A stretch of 64,000 bases of DNA. Origin: Rhodoplanes sp. Z2-YC6860. GTDB lineage: Bacteria; Pseudomonadota; Alphaproteobacteria; Rhizobiales; Xanthobacteraceae. The notes below the pieces were generated by a model. It saw only the letters and a program-made list of their open reading frames with translations. It did not search any database and was not told the origin of the DNA. Position 1 is the stretch's first letter, and every line of letters starts with the position of its first letter. Of this stretch, positions 42,331-50,308 are shown piece after piece. Location: positions 1,240,001 to 1,304,000 of the forward strand of contig NZ_CP007440.1 of assembly GCF_001579845.1 (NCBI RefSeq), given 5' to 3'. Position numbers and translations under genes: made by a program.

Positions 42331-43080
42331 ATGTCAGATCAAGAACTCAAAGGCCGCGTGGCCATCATCACCGGTTCGGGCCGCAGCATCGGCCGTTCCA
42401 TGGCGCTCGAACTCGCCGCCGGCGGCGCGGCCGTGGTCGTCAATGTGCGGAGCAATCGTGCCGAAGGCGAGGCCGTGGTCAAGGAGATCGAAGCCAAAGG
42501 CGGCCGCGCCATGGTCGCGGTCGCCGACGTTGTCGACGCGCCCGCGGTGGAGGCCATGGCGCAGGGCGCGTTGAAAAAATTCGGCCGCATCGACTACCTC
42601 ATCAACAACGCGGCGCTGCGCCAGGAGAAGGCCATCGACCACATGAGCTTCGAAGACTGGCGCTCGATCATCGGCGTCACCCTCGATGGCGCGTTCCACT
42701 GCGTGAAAGCCTGCCTCGAATCGATCAAGAAGAGCGACGCCGGTTCGATCATCAATATCGGCGGTCTGACGGGCGCAATGGGCGCGCCGGATCGCGCCCA
42801 TGTCGTCACCGCCAAGGCCGGCATCGCGGGCTTCACGCGGGCGCTCGCGATGGAACTTGCCCCGCACAAGATCACCGTGAACACGATCGTACCGTCGATG
42901 CAGGCCAAGCCGGATAAGCCCAACGACATCCCGGCCCACCCGATCTACCGACCGCTGTTGGGCCGCGCCGGATGGCCGACCGACGCGGCACCGCTTGCAC
43001 GGCTCTTGCTTGGACCCGGCGGACGTTACATTACGGGTCAGCTCATCAACGTGAACGGCGGCACCTACTTCAACGTGTGA
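42331..43080 (+). CDS. Short-chain dehydrogenase-like protein lacking the Ser-Tyr pair
   Basis: 249 aa classical SDR. TGSGRSIGRSMA binds the nucleotide, LINNAAL is the NNAG block and GGRYITGQLINVNGG the C-terminus. The usual Ser of NISS is Gly (IINIGGLTGAMG), and the Tyr of YxxxK is Val (AHVVTAKAGIAGF), with only the Lys kept. It may be a non-catalytic or altered SDR. The start 8 bases after repeat C1 means its ribosome site lies in, or next to, the repeat arm (GTGGAG). Between MmgE/PrpD and MFS genes on one strand. Confidence 0.88.
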   Translation: MSDQELKGRVAIITGSGRSIGRSMALELAAGGAAVVVNVRSNRAEGEAVVKEIEAKGGRAMVAVADVVDAPAVEAMAQGALKKFGRIDYLINNAALRQEKAIDHMSFEDWRSIIGVTLDGAFHCVKACLESIKKSDAGSIINIGGLTGAMGAPDRAHVVTAKAGIAGFTRALAMELAPHKITVNTIVPSMQAKPDKPNDIPAHPIYRPLLGRAGWPTDAAPLARLLLGPGGRYITGQLINVNGGTYFNV

Positions 43081-43116
43081 GCGCCGTACCAAGCAGATAG
43101 CGAGACACAGCGAGCG

Positions 43117-44340
43117 ATGACGCGATCACCCCCGAGCTGGACTGTGGTGATCGCGGTCATCCTGGCGTTGCAGACCGTCTCGGCGACGCTCGGCCGGCTC
43201 GTACCGGTCGCGGGCCCGGCGTTCACGCTCGAGTTCGGCTGGGATCAGGCTTGGGTCGGTTATCTCGCAGCGGCCAGCATTGTCGGCGCCTTGTTCGTGC
43301 TGACCTCCGGCATCGGCCTGATGCACCGGCTCGGCGGCGTGCGCGCGCTGCAATTGAGTCTGCTGGTCGGCTCCGCAAGCCTTTCACTCTATCTGGTGCC
43401 CTCGATCACGATGGCGTTGATCGCGAGCATCTGTGTGGGCTTGAGCAGCGGCACCGCCAACCCGGCGGGCAGCGAGGTGCTGACGCGCTACACGCCGCGT
43501 GAGCATCGCAATCTCGTCTTCTCCATCAAGCAGGCCGGCGTGCCCCTCGGCGGCATTGTCGGCGGCGTTGCGATCCCGCCGCTGATCGATTGGCTCGGCT
43601 GGCGGTTCGCTTCGGTCGTGATTGCCGCGGTCTGCATCGTCGCGGTGCTCGCCACCTGGCCGTTTCAGAAGAGCATCGATCCGCTGCCCGAGGAGCGGGC
43701 GCATTATCGGCTCCTCAGCTTCCGGCTCACCGACATCCTCGTGCCGATGCGTTCGCTGTCGCGCGGCGATCGGCTGTGGCGGGCATCCTGGGTCGGCGGC
43801 CTGCTGGCGATCCCGCAGGCCGGCTGGATCACCTTCCTGGTGACCTATCTGGTCGTCGCGCTCGGCCAGTCGCTCAACACGGCAGGCTTCGTGTTCGCCG
43901 TGATGCAGACCAGCAGCATGTTCGGCCGCGTGATCCTGGGCTGGGTCGCCGATCGCGTCGGCTCGGGCCCGGGCACATTGATGATGGCCTCGATCGGCTC
44001 GGCGATCTCGACAATCCTGTTGGGCTTGAGCACGCCGGCATGGCCGCTTTGGGCGTTCCTGCTGCTCGCGGCGTTCGCCGGTATCGCGGTCTCGGGCTGG
44101 AACGGCGTTCAGATCGCGGAGGTGGCCCGGCGTTCGCCACCCGAGCTGATCGGGGAGACCGCTGCCGGCTCCGTCATCATGATCTTTCTCTCGAACATGC
44201 TCACGCCGGTAGCTTTTGCGGTCTTCATCGCAGCGACCAACCGGTACGATCTGGCTTTTCTGATTTCCGGCGTATTCAGCCTGATCTGCGTGCCCATTCT
44301 CTACGGGATTGATCGTCGCCCAACCCCGGATGCCGCGTGA
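43117..44340 (+). CDS. Major facilitator superfamily transporter
   Basis: 407 aa with about twelve membrane helices. The N-half has LVPVAGPAFTLEFGWDQAWV and GLSSGTANPAGSEVLTRYTP, and the loop EHRNLVFSIKQAGVPLGGIV follows. The C-half has MQTSSMFGRVILGWVADRVG with the conserved motif-A-like GWVADR. Closest in style to aromatic/organic acid permeases of Rhizobiales, but the substrate is not predictable. It starts 36 bases after the SDR and ends before a GC-rich hairpin at 44381-44403. Confidence 0.93.
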   Translation: MTRSPPSWTVVIAVILALQTVSATLGRLVPVAGPAFTLEFGWDQAWVGYLAAASIVGALFVLTSGIGLMHRLGGVRALQLSLLVGSASLSLYLVPSITMALIASICVGLSSGTANPAGSEVLTRYTPREHRNLVFSIKQAGVPLGGIVGGVAIPPLIDWLGWRFASVVIAAVCIVAVLATWPFQKSIDPLPEERAHYRLLSFRLTDILVPMRSLSRGDRLWRASWVGGLLAIPQAGWITFLVTYLVVALGQSLNTAGFVFAVMQTSSMFGRVILGWVADRVGSGPGTLMMASIGSAISTILLGLSTPAWPLWAFLLLAAFAGIAVSGWNGVQIAEVARRSPPELIGETAAGSVIMIFLSNMLTPVAFAVFIAATNRYDLAFLISGVFSLICVPILYGIDRRPTPDAA

Positions 44341-44380
44341 TCGGCACTGCCTATGTCACGATTACAGAAGCTTAATTTGG

Positions 44381-44403
44381 CCAAGGGGCTGGTCGCCCCT
44401 AGG
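44381..44403. terminator. Possible terminator hairpin after the MFS gene
   Basis: CCAAGGGGC and GCCCCTAGG pair with one mismatch around the loop TGGTC, starting 40 bases after the MFS stop. There is no T-run, so Rho-independent termination is uncertain. Confidence 0.35.
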
Positions 44404-44456
44404 CTCACAAGAACGTGACACAATGTCGCGCTAAACCAGCGTAGTGTGGCCCAGTA

Positions 44457-44475
44457 TGTCAGGGTTTTCCTGACA
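44457..44475. promoter_or_regulatory. Perfect inverted repeat before the 2OG oxygenase start
   Basis: TGTCAGG and CCTGACA flank the 5-base spacer GTTTT, ending 18 bases before the ATG at 44494. It could be an operator or a 5'-leader hairpin. If the earlier ATG at 44446 were used instead, it would lie in coding sequence. Confidence 0.4.
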
Positions 44476-44493
44476 AATTGGAATGGGACTGCC

Positions 44494-45168
44494 ATGCTGG
44501 GAATGCCTTCGCTGTCGGCCGCTGGGGCCGAACTCATTGAAAAACAAGTATTTATGCTCTTCCCGACGCCGATGTTCACGGGAAAGGTCCCGGACATCTC
44601 GCTCTGCGACCGGGTCGAGAAATACCTCCGCGAACTTCGCAAATCAGGTGAGGGGAGGTCCTCACCCAAGGGCGCTAGCCCGGCCTACATCACGCCGGAC
44701 AATCTCCACACCAGACCGCAGATGGCGGAACTGGTCGGCGTGGTGATGAGCGAAACCAGCAAGGTTCTGGACGCCTACGCGATCAAGCGGGATTCGCACT
44801 ACATCACCGGCATGTGGGCGAACATCACGCACCCGAACAATCGGCAGAACGTCCACGTTCACCCGAACTGTCTGCTCAGCGGCCTCATCTACATCAAGGC
44901 TCCGCCGAATTGCGGGCCGACCATGTTTCTCTCGCCGCGCAAGCTTTCGAAGAATTTTGAGCCGCAATACAAGACAAAGAACGACATCAATTCAGACTTC
45001 ATGGTCGTGCCACCCGAGAAGGGCCGCATGCTCATTTGGCCGAGCCACATCCCGCACGTGGTCGATTCCGGCACCGCCGATGAGTCCGAGGAGCGCATCG
45101 TTGTCGCCTTCAACGTGATGATCCGGGGCCGCGTCGATCTGTTCACGGCGAGCCTGGATCTCGGCTGA
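44494..45168 (+). CDS. 2OG-Fe(II) oxygenase-family protein (TIGR02466-like)
   Basis: About 224 aa. The iron/2-oxoglutarate motif is visible: NVHVHPNCLLSGLIYIKAP for the first His pair, GRMLIWPSHIPHVVDSG for the distal His, and ERIVVAFNVMIRG with the Arg expected to hold 2-oxoglutarate. The family is thought to hydroxylate unknown targets. I prefer the ATG at 44494; the ATG at 44446 gives 16 more residues and would include the inverted repeat at 44457-44475. It is a stand-alone gene between the MFS and aldehyde dehydrogenase genes. Confidence 0.82.
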   Translation: MLGMPSLSAAGAELIEKQVFMLFPTPMFTGKVPDISLCDRVEKYLRELRKSGEGRSSPKGASPAYITPDNLHTRPQMAELVGVVMSETSKVLDAYAIKRDSHYITGMWANITHPNNRQNVHVHPNCLLSGLIYIKAPPNCGPTMFLSPRKLSKNFEPQYKTKNDINSDFMVVPPEKGRMLIWPSHIPHVVDSGTADESEERIVVAFNVMIRGRVDLFTASLDLG

Positions 45169-45177
45169 CGCCTCCGT

Positions 45178-45256
45178 CACTCCCGTCCATCTGCCGATAG
45201 CGCGGCCGGAGGCATCCGGATGCCGCGGTCGCCGCTCGGGCGGCGATCCGGGAGTG
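45178..45256. repeat. Compound palindrome between oxygenase and aldehyde dehydrogenase genes
   Basis: Outer arms CACTCCCG and CGGGAGTG enclose a perfect 14-base palindrome GGCATCCGGATGCC (45211-45224) and hairpin TCGCCGC-TCGG-GCGGCGA (45229-45246). Only one copy is seen in the window, so its family is unknown. It could act as a terminator for the oxygenase gene. Confidence 0.6.
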
Positions 45257-45324
45257 TGGCCGCGCCCGGCCGGAAATGCTAAATCCTCGCCCGAGGGAAC
45301 CAGCCAGAAAAAAGCGAGGGTGTC

Positions 45325-46755
45325 ATGTACGGCGAGCTAGGCCTTTTCATCGACGGCACTTGGCGGAAGAACGGCAGCGGCAACAAGGGCGAGGACGTCA
45401 TCAATCCGGCGACCGAGAAGCCGTTGGCGCATCTGCCCCATGCCAGCACCGCCGATCTCGACGAGGCGCTGGAATCCGCCAGGAAGGGCTTCGCCGTCTG
45501 GCGCGCCACCTCGGCCTATGACCGCTGCAAGATCATGCACAAGGCCGCCGACCTGATGCGCGAGCGCCACGACGCGATCGCCAAGATCATGGTGCTGGAG
45601 CAGGGCAAGCCCTATCCCGAGGCGCGCGGCGAGGTGATCGTCTCGGCCGACATCATCGACTGGTATGCGGAAGAAGGCCGCCGGAGCTACGGCCGCATCG
45701 TGCCGGGTCGCGGCAAGGGCGTGCGCCAGCTCGTGGTGCAGGAGCCGATCGGCGTGGTTGCGGCGTTCACGCCGTGGAATTTCCCGGTGCTGACGCCGGC
45801 CCGCAAGATCGGTGGTGCGCTCGCGGCCGGCTGCTCGCTTATCCTCAAGGCGTCGGAAGAGACACCCGGCGCCTGCGTCGAGATGGTGAAGTGCTTCGTC
45901 GATGCGGGCATGCCCAAGGGCGTGCTGCAGCTGGTGTTCGGCGTGCCGGCGCAGGTGTCCGAGCACCTGATGGCGAAGGATGCCATCCGGAAAATTTCGT
46001 TCACGGGCTCGATCCCGGTCGGTAAGCATCTTGCGGCGCTCGCAGCGAAGGGCATGAAGCGCACCACCATGGAGCTTGGCGGTCATTCGCCGGTCGTGGT
46101 GTTCGCCGATGCCGATCCAGAGAAGGCCGCCGACACGATCGCGGCGTTCAAGTATCGCAACGCCGGGCAGGTCTGCATCTCGCCGACGCGCTTCTATGTG
46201 CAGGAAGACGTTTATCCGCGCTTCCTGAAGCGCTTCACCGAGTATGCCAACGGCGTCAAGCTCGGTGACGGCCTCGACAAGTCCACCACCATGGGCCCGA
46301 TGGCCAACGCGCGGCGGATCGAGGCGATGGAAAGCTTCGTCAACGACGCCAAGAGCCGGGGCGGCAAGATCCAGACTGGCGGGGAGCGCGGCGGCAACCA
46401 GGGCTATTTCTACAAGCCGACCGTGATCACCGACATTCCGGACGACTCCAAGATCATGACCCAGGAGCCGTTCGGGCCGCTCGCGCCGATCGTCACCTTC
46501 AAGTCGTTCGACGAGGTCGTGCAGCGCGCCAACTCGCTGGAGTTCGGCCTTGCGGCCTACGCGTTCACCACGTCGAACGCGACGGCTGCGGCGATCGGCG
46601 ATGCGCTGGAGAGCGGCATGGTCGGCGTGAACTCCGTGGCGATCTCGACGCCGGAAACGCCGTTCGGCGGCGTCAAGGAATCCGGCCACGGCAGCGAAGG
46701 CGGCATCGAGGGCTTGGGCGCCTATCTCGTCACCAAGTTCATCTCGCAGGGCTGA
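45325..46755 (+). CDS. NAD(P)-dependent aldehyde dehydrogenase, succinate-semialdehyde dehydrogenase-like
   Basis: 476 aa. Oxidises an aldehyde to the acid. Catalytic Cys is in AGQVCISPTRFYVQ, the general-base Glu in TMELGGHSPVVVF, and coenzyme binding is seen in FTGSIPVGKHLAALA and TPWNFPVLTPARKIGGALAA. The tail TPFGGVKESGHGSEGG is typical of the GabD group. GCGAGGG precedes the ATG. It precedes the Rieske ferredoxin gene with an intervening family A repeat, so joint transcription is unclear. Confidence 0.94.
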   Translation: MYGELGLFIDGTWRKNGSGNKGEDVINPATEKPLAHLPHASTADLDEALESARKGFAVWRATSAYDRCKIMHKAADLMRERHDAIAKIMVLEQGKPYPEARGEVIVSADIIDWYAEEGRRSYGRIVPGRGKGVRQLVVQEPIGVVAAFTPWNFPVLTPARKIGGALAAGCSLILKASEETPGACVEMVKCFVDAGMPKGVLQLVFGVPAQVSEHLMAKDAIRKISFTGSIPVGKHLAALAAKGMKRTTMELGGHSPVVVFADADPEKAADTIAAFKYRNAGQVCISPTRFYVQEDVYPRFLKRFTEYANGVKLGDGLDKSTTMGPMANARRIEAMESFVNDAKSRGGKIQTGGERGGNQGYFYKPTVITDIPDDSKIMTQEPFGPLAPIVTFKSFDEVVQRANSLEFGLAAYAFTTSNATAAAIGDALESGMVGVNSVAISTPETPFGGVKESGHGSEGGIEGLGAYLVTKFISQG

Positions 46756-46779
46756 ACAGCAAGCTAAACTCCATCCCCG

Positions 46780-46938
46780 CCTCATCCTGAGGAGCGGCCG
46801 GAGGCCGCGTCTCGAAGGATGGGGTGGCCCGCCGATCTCGGGTTTACCCGGGATCGGACTCTTGGGTGCCCAAGTCGGGTAAACCCGACTTGGGACGTTC
46901 GAGACGCGTTGCTTCGCAACGCTCCTCACCATGAGGCC
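46780..46938. repeat. Palindromic mosaic repeat, family A copy 2
   Basis: Same outer arms as copy 1 (CCTCATCCTGAGGAGC, GCTCCTCACCATGAGG). It carries extra internal palindromes: GCGGCC-GGA-GGCCGC, a perfect 12-base-arm palindrome at 46869-46894 (CCCAAGTCGGGT, AA, ACCCGACTTGGG), and GCGTTGC-TTC-GCAACGC. It fills most of the gap between the aldehyde dehydrogenase and the Rieske protein. Confidence 0.88.
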
Positions 46939-46972
46939 GGGAGAGGACCTAACTAGAGCAAACAAGAGAACC

Positions 46973-47299
46973 ATGGCTGATCTGACAAAACTCTGCGCCA
47001 CCTCCGACATCGCGGAAGGCACCGTCAAAAGCTTCGAAGTCGGAAGCAACGTGCTGGCGGTCTATAACGTCGGAGGGGAATATTTCGTCACCGACAACGA
47101 ATGCACCCACGGCGCGGCGAGCCTCGCCGAGGGTATTCTCGAGGACGACGTCATCGAGTGCACGCTGCACTTCGGCGCCTTCAACGTGAAGACCGGCAAG
47201 GCCGTGCAGGCGCCGTGCTTCACGGCGCTGCGGACCTACAAGGTGGTGCTGCAGGATGGCCAGGTGATGGTCGACCTCGACAAGGAAGCGGGGGAATAG
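46973..47299 (+). CDS. Rieske-type [2Fe-2S] ferredoxin
   Basis: 108 aa, soluble, single domain. Cluster ligands are in NECTHGAASLAEG and IECTLHFGAFN (CxH...CxxH). Such proteins carry electrons to Rieske non-haem iron oxygenases. A ring-hydroxylating oxygenase lies 4.6 kb downstream (51567-53374) without its own ferredoxin, so this could be its partner (inference). The ATG at 46973 starts MADLTKLCATSDIAEG, as usual for the family; a start at 46931 would read through the repeat and is rejected. Confidence 0.93.
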   Translation: MADLTKLCATSDIAEGTVKSFEVGSNVLAVYNVGGEYFVTDNECTHGAASLAEGILEDDVIECTLHFGAFNVKTGKAVQAPCFTALRTYKVVLQDGQVMVDLDKEAGE

Positions 47300-47328
47300 C
47301 CTCTCGCCAGGCGCGGCAGCTCGGAACC

Positions 47329-47841
47329 ATGGCCGGATATGTCGCTCTTCTGCGTGCCGTAAACGCGGGCGGCACAGGCAAGCTCCCCATGGCGGAACTG
47401 AAGGCCATGTGCATCGATGCCGGATTTACCGACGTCGAAACCTACATCGCCAGCGGCAATGTCGTGTTTGAAAGCAAGGCTGCCACTGCGAAAGTGAAGG
47501 CAGAGCTGGAGAAACGGTTGCGTGACTACAGCGGAAAATCGGTTGGTGTCGCGGTCCGCACCGCAGCCGAAATGCAAGCCGTCTTGAAAGGGAATCCGTT
47601 TCCCAAGGCTGCCCCGAACTTCACGACGGTCATTTTTCTCGACGAGCCGCCGCCAGCGGATGCCCTGAAGCATGCGACCGGGCTGAACGACGAGACAATG
47701 CGGCTGGGGTCGCGTGAGATCTACGTCCACTATCCCAGCGGCATGGGCCGGTCCAAATTGAAGATACCGGCCGCCAAGCTCGGCACAGCGCGCAACGTCA
47801 ACACCGTCACCAAGCTGACGGAAATGGTGTTGAAGCTTTAA
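47329..47841 (+). CDS. DUF1697-family protein
   Basis: 170 aa. Clear family signature YVALLRAVNAGGTGKLPMAE, then AGFTDVETYIASGNVVFES and GRSKLKIPAAKLGTARNVNTV. Structures of this family show two ferredoxin-like halves, but the biochemical function is not known. The ATG at 47329 lies 30 bases after the Rieske gene, so co-transcription is possible. A bidirectional hairpin follows at 47887. Confidence 0.9.
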   Translation: MAGYVALLRAVNAGGTGKLPMAELKAMCIDAGFTDVETYIASGNVVFESKAATAKVKAELEKRLRDYSGKSVGVAVRTAAEMQAVLKGNPFPKAAPNFTTVIFLDEPPPADALKHATGLNDETMRLGSREIYVHYPSGMGRSKLKIPAAKLGTARNVNTVTKLTEMVLKL

Positions 47842-47886
47842 GCGCTCTCACGCGGTCGCTCAGCCGATTTTCGTTCCAGGCCGCCG

Positions 47887-47908
47887 CGGCGGGATTGTTA
47901 TCCCGCCG
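47887..47908. terminator. Bidirectional hairpin between convergent genes
   Basis: CGGCGGGAT and ATCCCGCCG form a perfect 9-base stem around loop TGTT. It overlaps the last codons of the minus-strand molybdoenzyme, with the stop codon in the loop region. Without a T-run, but well placed to separate the two convergent transcripts. Confidence 0.55.
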
Positions 47909-50231
47909 TCATGTCCTGGCACGCGCGCCAGACCTTCTCCGGCGTCGCCGGCATCTGGAGCTTATGGCCCGAACCCGGAATCGCGTCCGAGAACGCGTTC
48001 ATGACCGCCGCGATCGCCGCCGTGGTGCCGGCTTCACCGGCACCCTTGACGCCAAGCGGATTGGTGGTCGCCGGCACGATCACGACATCGTCCTTGAAGC
48101 TCGGCAGATCGTCGGCGCGCGGCATGGCGTAGTCCATGAATGACGCACTGACGAGCTGGCCGCCGTCGTCATAGACGGTCTGCTCCATCATCGCCTGGCC
48201 GACGCCCATGGCCACGGAGCCGTGCACCTGGCCCGCCACGATGGTGTGATCGAGGATGTTGCCGCTGTCGTCGACCGCCGTGTAGGACGCAAGCCGCGAG
48301 AGGCCGGTGGCCGGATCGACCTCGACCTCGGCGATGTGGCAGCCGTTGGGGAAGGTGAGCGGCGTATCGGTGACCACCTTGGTGTCGAGGTCCTCGGCGA
48401 TCTCGCCCTTCTGCTTCATCTCCTTGGCACGCGCCGCCACGTCGAACAGCGACATGCGGCGGTCGGTGCCGACCACGTTGAAGGCGCCGTTCTTGAATTC
48501 GATGTCGCCTTCGCCGGCCTCGAGCGCCGCTGCCGCGACCTTGGTGCCCTTGGCGAGCATCGCTTCCAGCGTCTTCACCATGGCATGGCCTGCCGTCATC
48601 GCGGTGCGCGAGCCGACCGAGGCATAGCCCGCGATCTCGTGGGCGCTGTCGCCATGAGCGTGACCGACCTGGTCAGCCTTGATGCCGAGCCGTTCGGCGA
48701 CCATGCGCGGGAAGATCGTGGCGTGGCTCTGGCCGGTCGACTGCACGTTCATCACGAACGTCATCTTGTCGCCACCCGGGAAAACCACCTGCGTGCCTTC
48801 GGTCGGTGAGCCGCCGGCATGTTCCAGCACGAAGCAGACACCGAGCCCGCGGAGCAGGCCCTTCTTCTTCGATTCCTTCTTGCGCGCCTTGAAGCCCGCA
48901 TAGTCGGCAAGCTTCAGCCCGGCGTCGACGACGGTTGCGAAATCGCCGCTGTCGTAGGTGGTGCCGATCGCCGTCTTGTACGGCATCGCCTTCTTGGAGA
49001 TCAGGTTCTTCTTGCGCAGCTTGACCGGATCGATGCCGGTGACGCGTGCGGCTTCATCGACCACGCGCTCCAGGCAGTAGCTCGCCTCGGGGCGGCCGGC
49101 GCCGCGATAGGGCGCGGTCGGCGTGGTGTTGGTGAACACGCACTTCGCCTGCACGTCCATCAGCTTGATGTCGTACATGCCGGGCAGGCAGCGGGTGAAG
49201 TTGGCGGTGTGGATGTTGGCGCCGACCGCGCCCACATAAGCGCCGAGGCTGCCGTCATGGCGCAGCCGCAGCGCCAGGAACTTGCCGCTGGCGTCGAGCG
49301 CGAGTTCGACCTCGCTGTAGGCGTCGCGGGCGTGGTTGTCGCTGACGAAGGACTCGTTGCGGCCCGACATCCAGTGCACCGGCCGGCCGATCTTCTTGGA
49401 GCCGACCAGCATCGCGACGTATTCCGGATAGGGGCCGGTCTTGAGCCCGAAGGCGCCGCCAACCTCCTCGGTGGTGACGCGGATCTTGGTCGGCGGAATG
49501 CCCATCACGCCGGCCATGGCGTCGCGCATGGCGCGTGCGCCCTGCGAGCAGACGCGCAGCAGATAGCTGTCGTTCGCCTTGTCGTAGCTCGCGGTGCCGC
49601 CGCGCGGCTCCATCGAGGCGACGTTGATGCGCTGATGAACGAGCGACACCCGCGCCACATGCGCGGCCGACTTGATCGCCTCGTCGACCTTCTTGGCCAT
49701 CTCGTCCGGATTGGCGGCGAGCCCCATCCAGTCGACTGCGACGTTGCCGGGCGCCTCGGCCCAGACTTGCGGCGCGCCGGGCTTCAGCGCCTCGCGGATG
49801 TCGGTCACCGCCTCAAGCGGCTCGTATTCGACCTCGACCACCTCGGCGCCGTCCTGCGCGGCCGCGGCGGTCTCGCCGAGGACCATCGCGACGGCCTCGC
49901 CGATGTGACGCACCCGTTCGCCAGCCAGCGCGGGCCGCACCGGCATGGCGAGCTTGCCGCCATTGCGCCCCGCCACGGGCGGATGCTGCGACAGGTTTTT
50001 GACACCGGCAGCCGTGATGTCCGCCATGGTGATCACCGCGACGACCCCCTTGATCGCCAGGGCGGCATCCACCTTGACCGATTTCACGTCGGCGTGGCCG
50101 TGGGGCGAGCGGACGAACGCCGCGTAGGTCTGCCCGGGCAACGGCGCGTCGGCCATGTAGCGGCCGGTGCCGCGCAGCAGATAGTCGTCCTCGACGCGCT
50201 TCGTGGCGGGATGGGAGGTCGTGGTGTCCAT
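47898..50231 (-). CDS. Xanthine dehydrogenase-family molybdopterin-binding large subunit (CoxL/AOR type)
   Basis: 777 aa. Binds Mo-MCD and holds the substrate site. Recognised by LRGTGRYMADAPLPGQ, EEVGGAFGLKTGPYPEYVA, TTPTAPYRGAGRPEASYCLE and the catalytic Glu in VKGAGEAGTTAAIAA. The loop at PYRGAGR is not the AYRCSFR loop of true CO dehydrogenase, so it is a form-II-like hydroxylase of unknown substrate. No small Fe-S or FAD subunit is adjacent, so partner subunits must be elsewhere. Divergent from the Gfo/Idh gene, 77 bases away. Confidence 0.93.
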   Translation of the reverse strand: MDTTTSHPATKRVEDDYLLRGTGRYMADAPLPGQTYAAFVRSPHGHADVKSVKVDAALAIKGVVAVITMADITAAGVKNLSQHPPVAGRNGGKLAMPVRPALAGERVRHIGEAVAMVLGETAAAAQDGAEVVEVEYEPLEAVTDIREALKPGAPQVWAEAPGNVAVDWMGLAANPDEMAKKVDEAIKSAAHVARVSLVHQRINVASMEPRGGTASYDKANDSYLLRVCSQGARAMRDAMAGVMGIPPTKIRVTTEEVGGAFGLKTGPYPEYVAMLVGSKKIGRPVHWMSGRNESFVSDNHARDAYSEVELALDASGKFLALRLRHDGSLGAYVGAVGANIHTANFTRCLPGMYDIKLMDVQAKCVFTNTTPTAPYRGAGRPEASYCLERVVDEAARVTGIDPVKLRKKNLISKKAMPYKTAIGTTYDSGDFATVVDAGLKLADYAGFKARKKESKKKGLLRGLGVCFVLEHAGGSPTEGTQVVFPGGDKMTFVMNVQSTGQSHATIFPRMVAERLGIKADQVGHAHGDSAHEIAGYASVGSRTAMTAGHAMVKTLEAMLAKGTKVAAAALEAGEGDIEFKNGAFNVVGTDRRMSLFDVAARAKEMKQKGEIAEDLDTKVVTDTPLTFPNGCHIAEVEVDPATGLSRLASYTAVDDSGNILDHTIVAGQVHGSVAMGVGQAMMEQTVYDDGGQLVSASFMDYAMPRADDLPSFKDDVVIVPATTNPLGVKGAGEAGTTAAIAAVMNAFSDAIPGSGHKLQMPATPEKVWRACQDMTAG

Positions 50232-50308
50232 GTCGGCTAGGGCTTTCCGGAGAGGGCAGATAAGCTATGGAGGAACCACAGAAATAACGGCCGGAAAAGC
50301 CCCGCGCA

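Noticed and set aside
47898-50231. CO dehydrogenase large subunit (coxL form I)
   Set aside because: The active-site loop is PYRGAGRPE rather than AYRCSFR, and coxM/coxS genes are absent.
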